Shown here: one piece after another, positions 6,139-14,920 of the stretch
Numbering within the stretch: position 1 is the stretch's first letter
Layout: each line of letters opens with the position of its first letter
Assembly (NCBI GenBank): GCA_002331025.1
Contig: DCYG01000010.1
Location: 16,584-31,588 of the forward strand
Length of the DNA: 15,005 bases
Source: Firmicutes bacterium UBA2116
Lineage (GTDB): Bacteria; Bacillota; Clostridia; Tissierellales; Sedimentibacteraceae
Direction: 5' to 3'
Made by a program: the position numbers and the translations under genes
Notes under the pieces: model-generated
Told to the model about the DNA's origin: nothing
Databases searched by the model: none
Seen by the model: only the letters and a program-made list of their open reading frames with translations

Positions 6139-7752
6139 ATGGGAAGAATTTTATCTGTAGAAATCAAAAACCGTAATATAAAAATATTGGACGGCTTGAG
6201 GAAGGGCTCTTCAATTACTGTCTACAAAAGCTTATTGTTAGACCTTGAACCCGGCAGTATCGATGACGGTAAAATAATCGATATTGACTCGGTTGTTCAT
6301 ATTATCGACAGTGCGCTTAAGGAGAACAATATTAAAACAAAAAACGCAACATTTATTATTAATACTAATGCAACTATTACAAGAAATATGGAATTGCCTT
6401 TATTGAAAAGTAATTCCGAAACATTTTCAATGGTAAAAAGTGAATTAAGCCAGCTTTTGCCTGTGGATATTGAGCAATACAAAATTGTTTATAAAAAAAC
6501 CGATACTGTTACGACTGACGGAGTGGTGAAGGGACTATACATTGTTTACGGACTTCCCATAGCGATATATGAACAATACATAGAGCTGTCGGAAAGTTTA
6601 AAATTAGAACTGGTTGCAATGGACCTTGCCTCTAATTGCCTCGATAAAATTTCTGCTAAAAGTTTATTTATCAACAAGGAAAATTTAAAACCAAGCACAT
6701 CTGTTGGTTTTGTAGATATCGGCTACAACAACATACTGTTCAGTGTTTTAAATGACGGTAAGGATATATTTTCGAGAATATCATCTAACGGCTTGCGTGA
6801 TATTGTCAATAATTTTGAAGCTGTCTATAATTTAAGTACCGAAGAAGCCATAAATGAAATATACGGCTTGTCATTGGGTGACAATTTTGAATTAAATAAA
6901 ATTTCTAAAAGTAATATTTTAGAAGAAAATATAAATATGTGGGCAGATGAGTTCAACAGATATATCAGATATTATAATTCCAACAACAAGGACAGACAAA
7001 TTGAACATATATACGTTTACGGAAGCTTCGCAAATATGTCGGGGATTGATCAATACTTAGAATCAAGATTAAATATCAGTACGTCAACGGTTAATGAGCT
7101 TTCAAATATTATCGATAAAACAGGCAAACTGGATATCAAAACATATATGAATACTATTTTATCCTTATATATAGACAGACGCGATATAAACTTTTTGTCT
7201 GACAGAAAAAAACAGCATAAAAATAAATTCAATACCGGTGTTGTGGTAATGGCAGCTTCATTAATAGCAGTGCTTACAATCGCTTATTACGGCTATTCAT
7301 ACTTTGTTGAAAAGTCTGCCTTGGACAAGGATATTGCCGCAATGGAAGCGTTTTTGAACAATCAGGAAAATATTAATCTGAATGACGAAGCCGTTAAAGC
7401 AAGGAACAAATCACTGCTGCTGCAAAAATATAAGGATGAAGCAGACAAGCTGTTAATTGCCATTAAAAATGAGGATGCAGTCAATTCAATAATATTTGAA
7501 CAAATTGCTGCTTCAATACCCCATGGAACAATAATTAATTCTATGTCAATAGACAGGACAAGCATAAACCTTCAATGTACATCGGCTTCAAGACAGGAGG
7601 CTGCTCAATTTGAAAAGAATTTACAGGGAATAGAGTTTATAGATAATGTATACATACCTGCTGTGGCAGACAGTGCAGAAGGCAGCAGCGTAAGCTATTC
7701 TTATTCGGTTGTATGCGATGTAAAGGATGTGATTGTTAATGAAGCTGAGTAG
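6139..7752 (+). CDS. pilMN: PilM-PilN fusion, pilus alignment subcomplex protein
   Basis: A 537-residue fusion of two normally separate assembly proteins. Residues 1 to about 345 are actin-like PilM. The first phosphate motif region is LSVEIKNRNIKIL (5-17), the second VDIGYNN (192-198). From INFLSDRKK (350-358), which resembles the N-terminal INLLP tail by which separate PilN docks on PilM, the protein becomes PilN: membrane helix about 367-389, helical coil about 390-445, and a ferredoxin-like periplasmic-side domain about 446-537. So the cytoplasmic ATP-binding part and the outer part are tethered in one chain, as in GspL of type II secretion and PilMN of Clostridioides difficile. The start has AGAAAGG (6126-6132) six bases upstream. 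Its last 14 bases overlap pilO, so the two are probably translationally coupled. Confidence 0.92.
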   Translation: MGRILSVEIKNRNIKILDGLRKGSSITVYKSLLLDLEPGSIDDGKIIDIDSVVHIIDSALKENNIKTKNATFIINTNATITRNMELPLLKSNSETFSMVKSELSQLLPVDIEQYKIVYKKTDTVTTDGVVKGLYIVYGLPIAIYEQYIELSESLKLELVAMDLASNCLDKISAKSLFINKENLKPSTSVGFVDIGYNNILFSVLNDGKDIFSRISSNGLRDIVNNFEAVYNLSTEEAINEIYGLSLGDNFELNKISKSNILEENINMWADEFNRYIRYYNSNNKDRQIEHIYVYGSFANMSGIDQYLESRLNISTSTVNELSNIIDKTGKLDIKTYMNTILSLYIDRRDINFLSDRKKQHKNKFNTGVVVMAASLIAVLTIAYYGYSYFVEKSALDKDIAAMEAFLNNQENINLNDEAVKARNKSLLLQKYKDEADKLLIAIKNEDAVNSIIFEQIAASIPHGTIINSMSIDRTSINLQCTSASRQEAAQFEKNLQGIEFIDNVYIPAVADSAEGSSVSYSYSVVCDVKDVIVNEAE

Positions 7753-8914
7753 AAGAGAAAAAGTACTGATTATTGTTTTAATAATATCATTGATAGCATA
7801 TGCAGGATACATGATTATTCCGTCCTTAAACTTATTTAACTTAGAATCGTTAAGGACGGAGTACAACCAAATGAGCATCGAATATAACAGCATGTCTCAA
7901 AATATATTGCTTAAAAATAAATACGAAGAAAGCATTCAGACTGTGAGTGAAGAAATAAACAACTTAAATGTCATTTCAGATTTGCGGCAGGAAAAAATTA
8001 TAGTGTTCTTAAATAACTATTTTACAAATAACGGTATTGATGCCAATGCCATAAGCTTTACGGACGCGACTGTTGTTCCGGTAGGCATTGCGGCAGAACC
8101 GGCAGAGCAAAGGGAAATCAGCTCCTTTGAAGCATTGATGAATGATATAAACGGTGAAGCTTCAGAAAAAGACGAAGCGCCAAAGCAGGAGGATTTAAAT
8201 GAGGAGCAGTCTCTTACAGTTCGGCAGATATCTGTAATTATAACATTTGAAAGCACCTACGACGAATTGTTGAAATTCATTGATTCCATACAAAACAACA
8301 AGGTTGATATATCTATTACCAATATCAATATTGTTTCGGAAAGTAACCTAATACAAGGTACAATAGCTTTGAATTTTTATGAGGTGCCAAAACCTGAAGA
8401 CTTTACAGAAAGCAACGATGAGTGGATATGGGAGGATTTGGCTGAAAGCGGCAAGAACAATCCCTTTGTGGCTTCATCAGACCGGATGCAGATGAGTTCA
8501 GGCAATTACGATTTTCATATGAGTATCATGCCTGACAGCTCTGACTTGCCTGCGGTAATTTTAGGCAAATCAGATGATGACAGCAGGACATCTTATCTTT
8601 ATGCCGACGGAAATGCCGTGGAAAGCGTGAATTTTGAATTTAAAGAGGAAGACGGCAAATATTATTACAAATATGCCGCTGCTGAAGGAATATATCCTGC
8701 AGATGGAACGTGGAAAGAATTTACTCCTGAGGTGACAGGGAATATTTACGTTAAAATATATTCCAGCAAAAGAAATTCGAAAGCCGATACGGTTGGCGTG
8801 AACATAGGTGTGTCAAATACCTCGGGGCTTAAACCCAGATTTGAAATCGAGGGTGACGACAGTACCACGAGAGTATTTTTTAGAGACCCTAAATCTGTGA
8901 CCGTAATAAGATAA
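7739..8914 (+). CDS. pilO: PilO with extra C-terminal beta-rich domain
   Basis: Bitopic inner-membrane protein that pairs with PilN. Visible parts: membrane helix 9-29, coiled coil about 35-85, and a ferredoxin-like PilO core about 85-216. The core is interrupted by an acidic low-complexity insert (about 119-160) rich in Glu, Asp and Ala. After FYEVPKPED (213-221) and a linker with DEWIWEDL and NPFVAS (241-246) comes a further domain of about 145 residues, apparently all beta. Ordinary PilO is about 200 residues, so 391 is nearly double. NPF-type linkers occur near the start of PilP lipoproteins, and no pilP is present, so the added domain might replace PilP; that is speculation. The ATG at 7739 has AAGGA (7723-7727) eleven bases upstream. 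An in-frame TTG at 7733 is spaced better (five) and would add two residues. The gene overlaps pilMN. Confidence 0.82.
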   Translation: MKLSRREKVLIIVLIISLIAYAGYMIIPSLNLFNLESLRTEYNQMSIEYNSMSQNILLKNKYEESIQTVSEEINNLNVISDLRQEKIIVFLNNYFTNNGIDANAISFTDATVVPVGIAAEPAEQREISSFEALMNDINGEASEKDEAPKQEDLNEEQSLTVRQISVIITFESTYDELLKFIDSIQNNKVDISITNINIVSESNLIQGTIALNFYEVPKPEDFTESNDEWIWEDLAESGKNNPFVASSDRMQMSSGNYDFHMSIMPDSSDLPAVILGKSDDDSRTSYLYADGNAVESVNFEFKEEDGKYYYKYAAAEGIYPADGTWKEFTPEVTGNIYVKIYSSKRNSKADTVGVNIGVSNTSGLKPRFEIEGDDSTTRVFFRDPKSVTVIR

Positions 8915-8957
8915 CATTAAGTTAAGGCTGCGGTTAAGATGTGTGAGTGAGGAAAGT

Positions 8958-9713
8958 ATGATAAACAAATTCAACAATAAGGGACTTACATTAATAGAGA
9001 TAATTGTGACGCTGGCTGTCTTAGGTGTTGTTGTTACGCCTCTCATGAACATGTTTATCGCATCTCAGAAAATAAACAATGAGAGTGGTGAAGAGTATAG
9101 AACATTGCAGATAGCTCAAAATCATTTAGAAAAAATAAAATCTGCAGCAGATCTGTCCTCTTTGCCTTCCATGGGATATATAAATACAGGCGGAAATCAC
9201 TATTCGGCTTCAGGGGGAGAAGCTTTGCCGTATGAGGTCGATATTATCATTGAATCAGAGTCCTCAGGAGAAGTGGTAAGCAATGCCCCTCAAAATGCGC
9301 TGCCGATTGTAACGATATATGATGACACTGTCATGCTGCAATATGATATAGTAGTAAAATCCTATCCTATCGAAAACGGTACAGTGGATATAAGCATGGA
9401 CAGCGGTAAGATAAATGTTGCGGGATATGAACACTTCATAAGCTCAAATGATATTAACGTCGAATTGGAAACTGATGTCTTTGATGCAAAACTGAATTTT
9501 ATAAACTGTACGGTTTCAGGAAATGTATATCTCCATGAAAATGAAAAAGAATGGAGCTTTGAGGTTTTTGGCGGGAAGACACCTAAAATAGTGAGTGTAA
9601 AGGAGCTGCTGACCGGTGAACTGTTATATAAAATAGAGGTTAAGGTTTACAAGGGAAGCGGCACGGAAAGAAAGCTTGTCAAAAGCCTGGAAAGCACAGG
9701 TATATTTAAGTAG
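8958..9713 (+). CDS. Minor pilin, PilV-like
   Basis: Prepilin of 251 residues. It has a 9-residue leader MINKFNNKG and then LTLIEIIVTLAVLGVVVTP, so PilD would cut after G9, leaving an uncommon mature L1 with the usual E5. The 40 residues after the helix include YRTLQIAQNHLEKIKS (47-62), a pattern I associate with PilV/PulI-type minor pilins. The rest is a beta-rich body longer than in most minor pilins. The ATG at 8958 is chosen because GAGGA (8949-8953) lies directly upstream. The GTG at 8943 would add five residues and has no binding site. It is the first of the minor pilin cassette, 43 bases after pilO. The gene letter is uncertain because minor pilin names do not transfer well between phyla. 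Confidence 0.8.
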   Translation: MINKFNNKGLTLIEIIVTLAVLGVVVTPLMNMFIASQKINNESGEEYRTLQIAQNHLEKIKSAADLSSLPSMGYINTGGNHYSASGGEALPYEVDIIIESESSGEVVSNAPQNALPIVTIYDDTVMLQYDIVVKSYPIENGTVDISMDSGKINVAGYEHFISSNDINVELETDVFDAKLNFINCTVSGNVYLHENEKEWSFEVFGGKTPKIVSVKELLTGELLYKIEVKVYKGSGTERKLVKSLESTGIFK

Positions 9714-9736
9714 CTTCAAATGAAAGGGAGAGGTTT

Positions 9737-11743
9737 ATGGAAAAGCTTCGGAGTAAAAAGGGTTCTACATTGGTAATGCTGATAATATCGGTAGGTATTA
9801 TATCCCTGCTCGGCACATCAATACTGGGCGTTACAATGATGAACTATAAAATTAAAAAAGCAAATACTGATTTGAAGCATACCTTTTATATGTCTGAAAC
9901 AGGTCTGGACAAAGCATACGATAGAGCATATAAGCTTGTGCTTGAAGCGGTAAATGAAGGCAGCGCCGCATCACAGGATTTTATCAATGAGCTGACGGAT
10001 GAAATTTCCACTCTCAATTCCGCAGAAAATGAAGCTCCTCCGACAGTAAAGGATGCATACAGGGACTATATAATTATAGGTACTGATAAACCCTTTATTG
10101 CGGAGCCGAATGAAGCTGAAATAAAAATCAGAGCATCAGAAATATTTAACACTACATATGAAAATTATATGGATGCCTTTAAAATCAATCAAACACTGGA
10201 CAGCAGCTTCAGCCCTTATGACAGCGGAGTAGAGGTTGAGGTTGAATACAGCAAATGGGATAATGATACAGGAAGACCGGCTAAAAGGATATTGACAATT
10301 GGGATCCGTTCCTCATATATTTCAGAGTATACTAAAAGGGTATCGGCAAGCTTAATAATAGGTATACCTGATTACGAGGAACCGTTTACTGTAGAAACAA
10401 AAATTGTTCCCGTACATAAGCTGTGGACATACGGTATTGCCGCCGATAACATAATTATCGGAAATAATTCATATAACGGAGACAAGGTCACGGTTTCCGG
10501 CGATGTGTACGCAGGAGTAAATCTTGAAATAAACGGCAGGAATACGGAAGCATATTTTGATAAAACCCTGATTGCGGCAGGAAGCACAATTGATAATTAC
10601 GGAATATTGCTGAAGGGAGCGGGCTCTTCCTTGAGAGTTAAGGATGTTTTTGCCAAAAATATAATTATGAGCGGAACGGGGGCTTCCTTCACAACGTATC
10701 CGAACAGCAGAATTTATGTCAAGGATGATTTGGAAATGAACAATACTGCCCAGACCACAGATATAGACGGATCGTATTATGGCTTCAGTCCCGGGGGAGA
10801 GCAGCATGAGGTCAATACACTTAACAGCGCTTTGATAATAAATTCTCCTGATATTGCATCCGGCGGCTCAAGGTTTAACATATCCGGCGATTTAGTTCTG
10901 TACGGTACCTCATACATCAAGGGTACACCCTATGCAACGGGTGAATCTGTGTCAATCCCGGGAAACTACATAGCGTATACAAGGCCGCTTTCCGGCGGTT
11001 CCTCCGAAGGCAAAAGCCTGACTTGGGACAATATTATAACACAGTATTATGACCCGCTGCCTCCTTTGGCTTACAGTTTCAGAAGCGGAGGAGATATGTG
11101 GGTTTGGAATAAGGCGGATTATTTTATACAATATTCAAGGGAGCATGGAACAGGACTTAACTTAGGTGGCGGAAACATAACGGTGGGAGGCAATATTGAA
11201 ACTCTTGGTACAGGCTTGAACGGTACCGAAATAAAAACCTCTTCCTTTAATCTCGAATTCCTTGAGAAAATAAACAACAAAAACACTTACCGGACTATTT
11301 ATGAAGAAAGGGCGAAAAATTACTACGATGCGGATTTTAAGGCAAAAGTATCGTCAAATCATATGAAACAAAGGCAAGGGAGTGAGCTTATATACATAGA
11401 TGATGATGATGTGGTGATAGATGACGGTATATATGACGGACATTTCACGGACAGAGGTATCATAGTCACAAACGGAGATATAGTAATTAACGGAGAGTTT
11501 AACTTTAAAGGAAGTTTAATTGCGGGAGGAGATATTATAATCAATTCCGAGCGTGGGAAGGCGGTAAATATCATTCATGACGGAAATTATGCCGCTAAGC
11601 TCATAGCAGAAAATAATCTGTATAATACTTTGTTCAGTGAAGGCGATGCAGGAAGCTTTGCCATAACGGTATATAAAAACAGCAGCTCCGCGAAAATTGA
11701 TTTTAAGGACTATATTGACTTTAGAGACTGGAAGATAGAATAG
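9737..11743 (+). CDS. Very large E5-less pilin-like protein (PilX/GspK/PilK type) with beta-repeat body
   Basis: 668 residues with a type IV pilin leader MEKLRSKKG and the helix STLVMLIISVGIISLLGTSILG. The mature N-terminus is Ser, and position +5 is Met (M14) instead of Glu. That loss is known for GspK and related tip subunits, which sit first and need no neighbour for E5. KHTFYMSETGLDKAYDRAY (47-65) resembles PilX N-terminal family sequences. Residues about 230-345, 378-415 and 560-605 contain repeated short strands with Gly/Asn turns, such as NIIIGNN, VTVSGDVYAG, GDIVING and GGDIIIN. This is the pattern of bactofilin-like or beta-helical stacks. An acidic run IDDDDVVIDD lies at 554-563. 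The start has AAGGGAGAGG (9724-9733). It is the likely tip-initiating subunit. The beta-helix fold is inferred from pattern only. Confidence 0.78.
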   Translation: MEKLRSKKGSTLVMLIISVGIISLLGTSILGVTMMNYKIKKANTDLKHTFYMSETGLDKAYDRAYKLVLEAVNEGSAASQDFINELTDEISTLNSAENEAPPTVKDAYRDYIIIGTDKPFIAEPNEAEIKIRASEIFNTTYENYMDAFKINQTLDSSFSPYDSGVEVEVEYSKWDNDTGRPAKRILTIGIRSSYISEYTKRVSASLIIGIPDYEEPFTVETKIVPVHKLWTYGIAADNIIIGNNSYNGDKVTVSGDVYAGVNLEINGRNTEAYFDKTLIAAGSTIDNYGILLKGAGSSLRVKDVFAKNIIMSGTGASFTTYPNSRIYVKDDLEMNNTAQTTDIDGSYYGFSPGGEQHEVNTLNSALIINSPDIASGGSRFNISGDLVLYGTSYIKGTPYATGESVSIPGNYIAYTRPLSGGSSEGKSLTWDNIITQYYDPLPPLAYSFRSGGDMWVWNKADYFIQYSREHGTGLNLGGGNITVGGNIETLGTGLNGTEIKTSSFNLEFLEKINNKNTYRTIYEERAKNYYDADFKAKVSSNHMKQRQGSELIYIDDDDVVIDDGIYDGHFTDRGIIVTNGDIVINGEFNFKGSLIAGGDIIINSERGKAVNIIHDGNYAAKLIAENNLYNTLFSEGDAGSFAITVYKNSSSAKIDFKDYIDFRDWKIE

Positions 11744-11779
11744 CAAAACACAAATACTTAACTATGGGAGGATGAAAGA

Positions 11780-14419
11780 ATGAAAAGAAATTTTGTGATA
11801 AAGACCGGTATCGGCATCATCTTATTGTTTTTAATTATTTCTTTTGGAATCAGCAATTCGGCAATGGCATATGGCAGTAACAATAAGCCGGTAAGCTATA
11901 CGGTAAACTACTATGTTAATTCCATGTTTCAGGAATCGGAAACGATAACAACTACAGATTATGACAAAGACAGGAATGCCGTTGTAACGTACAAAACGGC
12001 TCCGGAGCTTAATCTTACATCAGATTATAAGGTTAAGGGAGATGTTGTAAAAACAATTACTCTTAATTTATCAAACAATAAAAATAATAAAATTAATATT
12101 TTCTACAGCAACGGTACAACAGCAAAGGAAGATCCGTGGAAAAGATCTGTGGAAAATTCAAAAAAATCGGGAGGAAAAGCTGTCGAGGTAATTTCGCTTG
12201 CTACATTTAACGGCTGGACATGGAATGATGCAGGTAAAATAAAAATGTCAGTGACAGACGAAGCTTTAATTTGGGACGAAGGACAGTATTACGACGGTTA
12301 TGTTAAACCTGATTTAAAAAGAGGCTTCCCTTATGCAACCTGGGTGAGACAGTCATCCGGAGACAAAAGGGACATCAGGAGATTTCAGACTGTAATTACT
12401 GTGCCGGAGGGTTATGACGGCAATGATTTTGTAAGAATGAAATCGGTAAATCAGGATGCGTATATGGATATTAACAACGGAAATATAGTTCCCATAAACG
12501 ACAACATATTTGTCTTTGTTTATCCTGAAGATACGGCTGTAAATAATAATAATTATTTAAGCTATCTCGCTTTTTGGGCGGGAACCGAAAGCCAGAGCGG
12601 TAAAAAGGCATATTTCAAGGATATATTGGGTAATCCCGCTTATCAGAACACAGGTCTGGCGGAATTAAGACAGACAGACGGATGGCATATATACGCCACG
12701 ATTGACAATGTCGGAGAAAAGCTCGTCGGCGCAAATCCGGGAGACAGATATGTAATTGATATATTTACTCAGGATTATGCCGAAGGCGGCGGTATGGACA
12801 AATATGAGTTTGAATTTATTAAAAATAAAGCTCCGAAGGCAGAGGATGATTTTTTTATAACCGCAAAGGGAGAAACCTTTAATCTTACAACAAGCAATAA
12901 TGGCGGTATTCTTGACAATGACTTTATATATGTACCCGAGGCCGGAGCAAAAGCAGAATTGATTACAGACAGCAAACTCAGGAAGGTGTCGGACGGTGTA
13001 TATAGCATTTATGATGATAACAATAAATTAGGCGGTACCATAAAAAACTTTGACGGCGACAAGGGCTTGTTTGTTTTCACTCCAAATTCGAATTATATGG
13101 GAGTATTGAAATTTAAATATGAATGCTACCAAAAAAAGATAGGGCAGAATGCTGTCGATACGAAGCTGAAGGACAATGCGGAGGTAACTATTTATGTATT
13201 GCCGAAAGTTACGGCAGAGCATAAACAAGCTAAAATTAAAAACGGCGAAATAGACAACATTTCATCAGGCACGCTAAAAGAAAGTGATGTAGTATACGGA
13301 TGGCCGTCAAATTTAGCTTGGAATAACAATTGGATATGGCCTGAAAATGCTTCCGGCATTAACAGGACGGCAGATAAGAAGAGCAGCTATGAGGTAAGCT
13401 CTTATACCTTCCCTAACCACGACTATATAGGATATAAAAATGATAAGAACATTGTTGTGGCAGATAGCAGTAATTCATCCAAGATATTAAACGGTACCTT
13501 TACATCGGAAAATAAAAAGGTTGCATTTTATTATGAAATAGGAAAAAGCAATCTCATAGTAGAAAGCTATATCAAAGGGACGAATACTTTACTGGACAGA
13601 CAGAGCATATCACTTGACAGCGGAAGCCCGTACAAGGTGGATATACCTGACATACCGGGATATACGTATGACAGCAGCAACGTAAGCTTAAGCGGAACGA
13701 TGCCGAAAAACGGACTTACCGTTAAATTGTATTATACTGCCAACATGTACAATTATTCCGTACAGTATTATTTCGATGACGTTCTTAAGCACGAAATCAC
13801 GTATTCCAAGCCCTACGGAAGTGAAGTAAAAAGCTACCTGAAGGCTGAACAAATAGAATCGTTGGAGGATATTGTAAACAGCGGCTATGAGTTTGTAAGA
13901 GATGAAAATGTACCTCTTACAATAGGCAATTCACAAAATGTGATAAAGGTTTACTATGAGAAGAAGAACAGTGACTTAAACTGGTTTTATATGTATCCCA
14001 ACGTTAATATAAGCAAGGACAATTATCAGATTCCGCTGATTAATAATCCCGATTACAACGAATACAACATATTAAGAGGCTTTGACTATACATTCGGCTT
14101 TAACTTTAACGCCGCACAGCCGGTACCTGATATAATTGTTGATTACAGCGATAGCCTGAGCGGAAGCATAGATAATTTCAGGATATATGATGAGGACGGT
14201 AACCTTCTGTACCCTGCGCAGGGTGTAAATAAGGACAGCTTTTCGGAGCTTGTCAACGGACACAACCTGACAAGGGGAAAGAACTACACGGTTGTTTTCA
14301 GACTGAAATATGATAAGTCTGACAATAATTTGACTATTGAAATAAACGGTGATATTGACAGCAAGGAAGTAATAAATAAAATAAAATTGAATCCGATTAA
14401 GCTGATTGATGTTGAATAG
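11780..14419 (+). CDS. Large secreted multidomain surface protein in the pilin cassette (candidate pilus adhesin)
   Basis: 879 residues with a conventional Sec signal: K2/R3, hydrophobic core about 8-24, and SNSAMA before a likely signal peptidase I cut after A30. It is not a prepilin and has no lipobox, LPxTG or C-terminal anchor. Modules seen: a MucBP-like unit (about 38-112, ending INIFYS); an unrecognised aromatic-rich region (about 115-350, with W146/W148 and several later Trp); a cadherin/VCBS-like Ig domain (about 351-475, starting NKAPKAEDD and ending GLFVFTPNSNYMGVLKFKYE); then three more MucBP-like units closing with FYYE (583-586), LYYT (650-653) and VYYE (724-727); and a beta-rich tail (about 731-879) of unknown family. 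W508, W514, W518 and W520 cluster in the second unit. GGGAGG (11766-11771) precedes the ATG. It lies between two pilin genes, with gaps of 36 and 44 bases, so it probably works with the pilus tip. Adhesin function is inferred; I recognise no close relative. Confidence 0.72.
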   Translation: MKRNFVIKTGIGIILLFLIISFGISNSAMAYGSNNKPVSYTVNYYVNSMFQESETITTTDYDKDRNAVVTYKTAPELNLTSDYKVKGDVVKTITLNLSNNKNNKINIFYSNGTTAKEDPWKRSVENSKKSGGKAVEVISLATFNGWTWNDAGKIKMSVTDEALIWDEGQYYDGYVKPDLKRGFPYATWVRQSSGDKRDIRRFQTVITVPEGYDGNDFVRMKSVNQDAYMDINNGNIVPINDNIFVFVYPEDTAVNNNNYLSYLAFWAGTESQSGKKAYFKDILGNPAYQNTGLAELRQTDGWHIYATIDNVGEKLVGANPGDRYVIDIFTQDYAEGGGMDKYEFEFIKNKAPKAEDDFFITAKGETFNLTTSNNGGILDNDFIYVPEAGAKAELITDSKLRKVSDGVYSIYDDNNKLGGTIKNFDGDKGLFVFTPNSNYMGVLKFKYECYQKKIGQNAVDTKLKDNAEVTIYVLPKVTAEHKQAKIKNGEIDNISSGTLKESDVVYGWPSNLAWNNNWIWPENASGINRTADKKSSYEVSSYTFPNHDYIGYKNDKNIVVADSSNSSKILNGTFTSENKKVAFYYEIGKSNLIVESYIKGTNTLLDRQSISLDSGSPYKVDIPDIPGYTYDSSNVSLSGTMPKNGLTVKLYYTANMYNYSVQYYFDDVLKHEITYSKPYGSEVKSYLKAEQIESLEDIVNSGYEFVRDENVPLTIGNSQNVIKVYYEKKNSDLNWFYMYPNVNISKDNYQIPLINNPDYNEYNILRGFDYTFGFNFNAAQPVPDIIVDYSDSLSGSIDNFRIYDEDGNLLYPAQGVNKDSFSELVNGHNLTRGKNYTVVFRLKYDKSDNNLTIEINGDIDSKEVINKIKLNPIKLIDVE

Positions 14420-14463
14420 TGCTTCAATTTTTAAAAAATTCCTTGTCATCCGTGAGGTAAGAA

Positions 14464-14913
14464 ATGAGAGACAAAAGAGGATTTACATTAATTGAATTGA
14501 TTGTTGTGCTTGGATTGGCGAGTATTGTTATTTCTGTTGTCATGTCTTTTTTCATCGCTAATTTTAAAAGCTATGAGGCAATTAATACGGAGTCGGAAGC
14601 GCAATATCAAAGTCAATATATAATAAATTTTATGACGGATAAAATTTTAGGAGCCGAATCATTTGAAGGTAAGACAGGGAATATATTTAAATTTAAAAAC
14701 CCTGATGATAACGAAATAACATTTGAAGGAGTAGGAGAAAGAGTTCGATACCGGCATGGTACAGATGCACCTGTATTAATCGGTAATTATGTAAAAACTC
14801 TTAATATTGAAAGCTCAGGTGCCGGCGAGATTACAATAACTCTAATACTTGAAAACGGCAATAAAGAATACTTTGCTGAGCAGATTGTATATATGAGGAA
14901 CTCACCAAATTAA
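14464..14913 (+). CDS. Minor pilin, PilW/ComGF/GspJ-like
   Basis: Prepilin of 149 residues with a very short 6-residue leader MRDKRG and a canonical mature N-terminus FTLIELIVVLGLASIVISVV, with F1 and E5. The segment AQYQSQYIINFMTDKI (46-61) after the helix is characteristic of PilW/GspJ-type minor pilins, which pair with PilV/GspI-like and PilX/GspK-like subunits at the tip. All three types are therefore present in this cassette. GAGG (14454-14457) lies six bases before the ATG at 14464. It is the last gene of the visible locus, followed after a few bases by a GC-rich hairpin. The exact subtype is less sure than the pilin identity. Confidence 0.83.
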   Translation: MRDKRGFTLIELIVVLGLASIVISVVMSFFIANFKSYEAINTESEAQYQSQYIINFMTDKILGAESFEGKTGNIFKFKNPDDNEITFEGVGERVRYRHGTDAPVLIGNYVKTLNIESSGAGEITITLILENGNKEYFAEQIVYMRNSPN

Positions 14914-14920
14914 TATAAGA

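Noticed and set aside
12538..12558. AAT-rich triplet run in the surface protein gene as a phase-variation tract
   Set aside because: It only encodes a short Asn run, and triplet changes would not shift the frame.
11780..14419. Sortase-anchored surface protein
   Set aside because: The C-terminus ends in PIKLIDVE with no LPxTG, hydrophobic tail or basic tail, and no sortase gene is near.
14072..14449. Minus-strand open frame of about 125 codons over the end of the surface protein gene
   Set aside because: It mirrors a well-supported plus-strand gene, has no family signature and is explained by codon bias; the other long antisense frames in the window were rejected for the same reason.
706..14913. 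Type II secretion or competence (ComG) locus instead of type IV pili
   Set aside because: A true PilT with AIRNLIRE, a PilMN/PilO pair and no secretin or com genes favour a retractable pilus.
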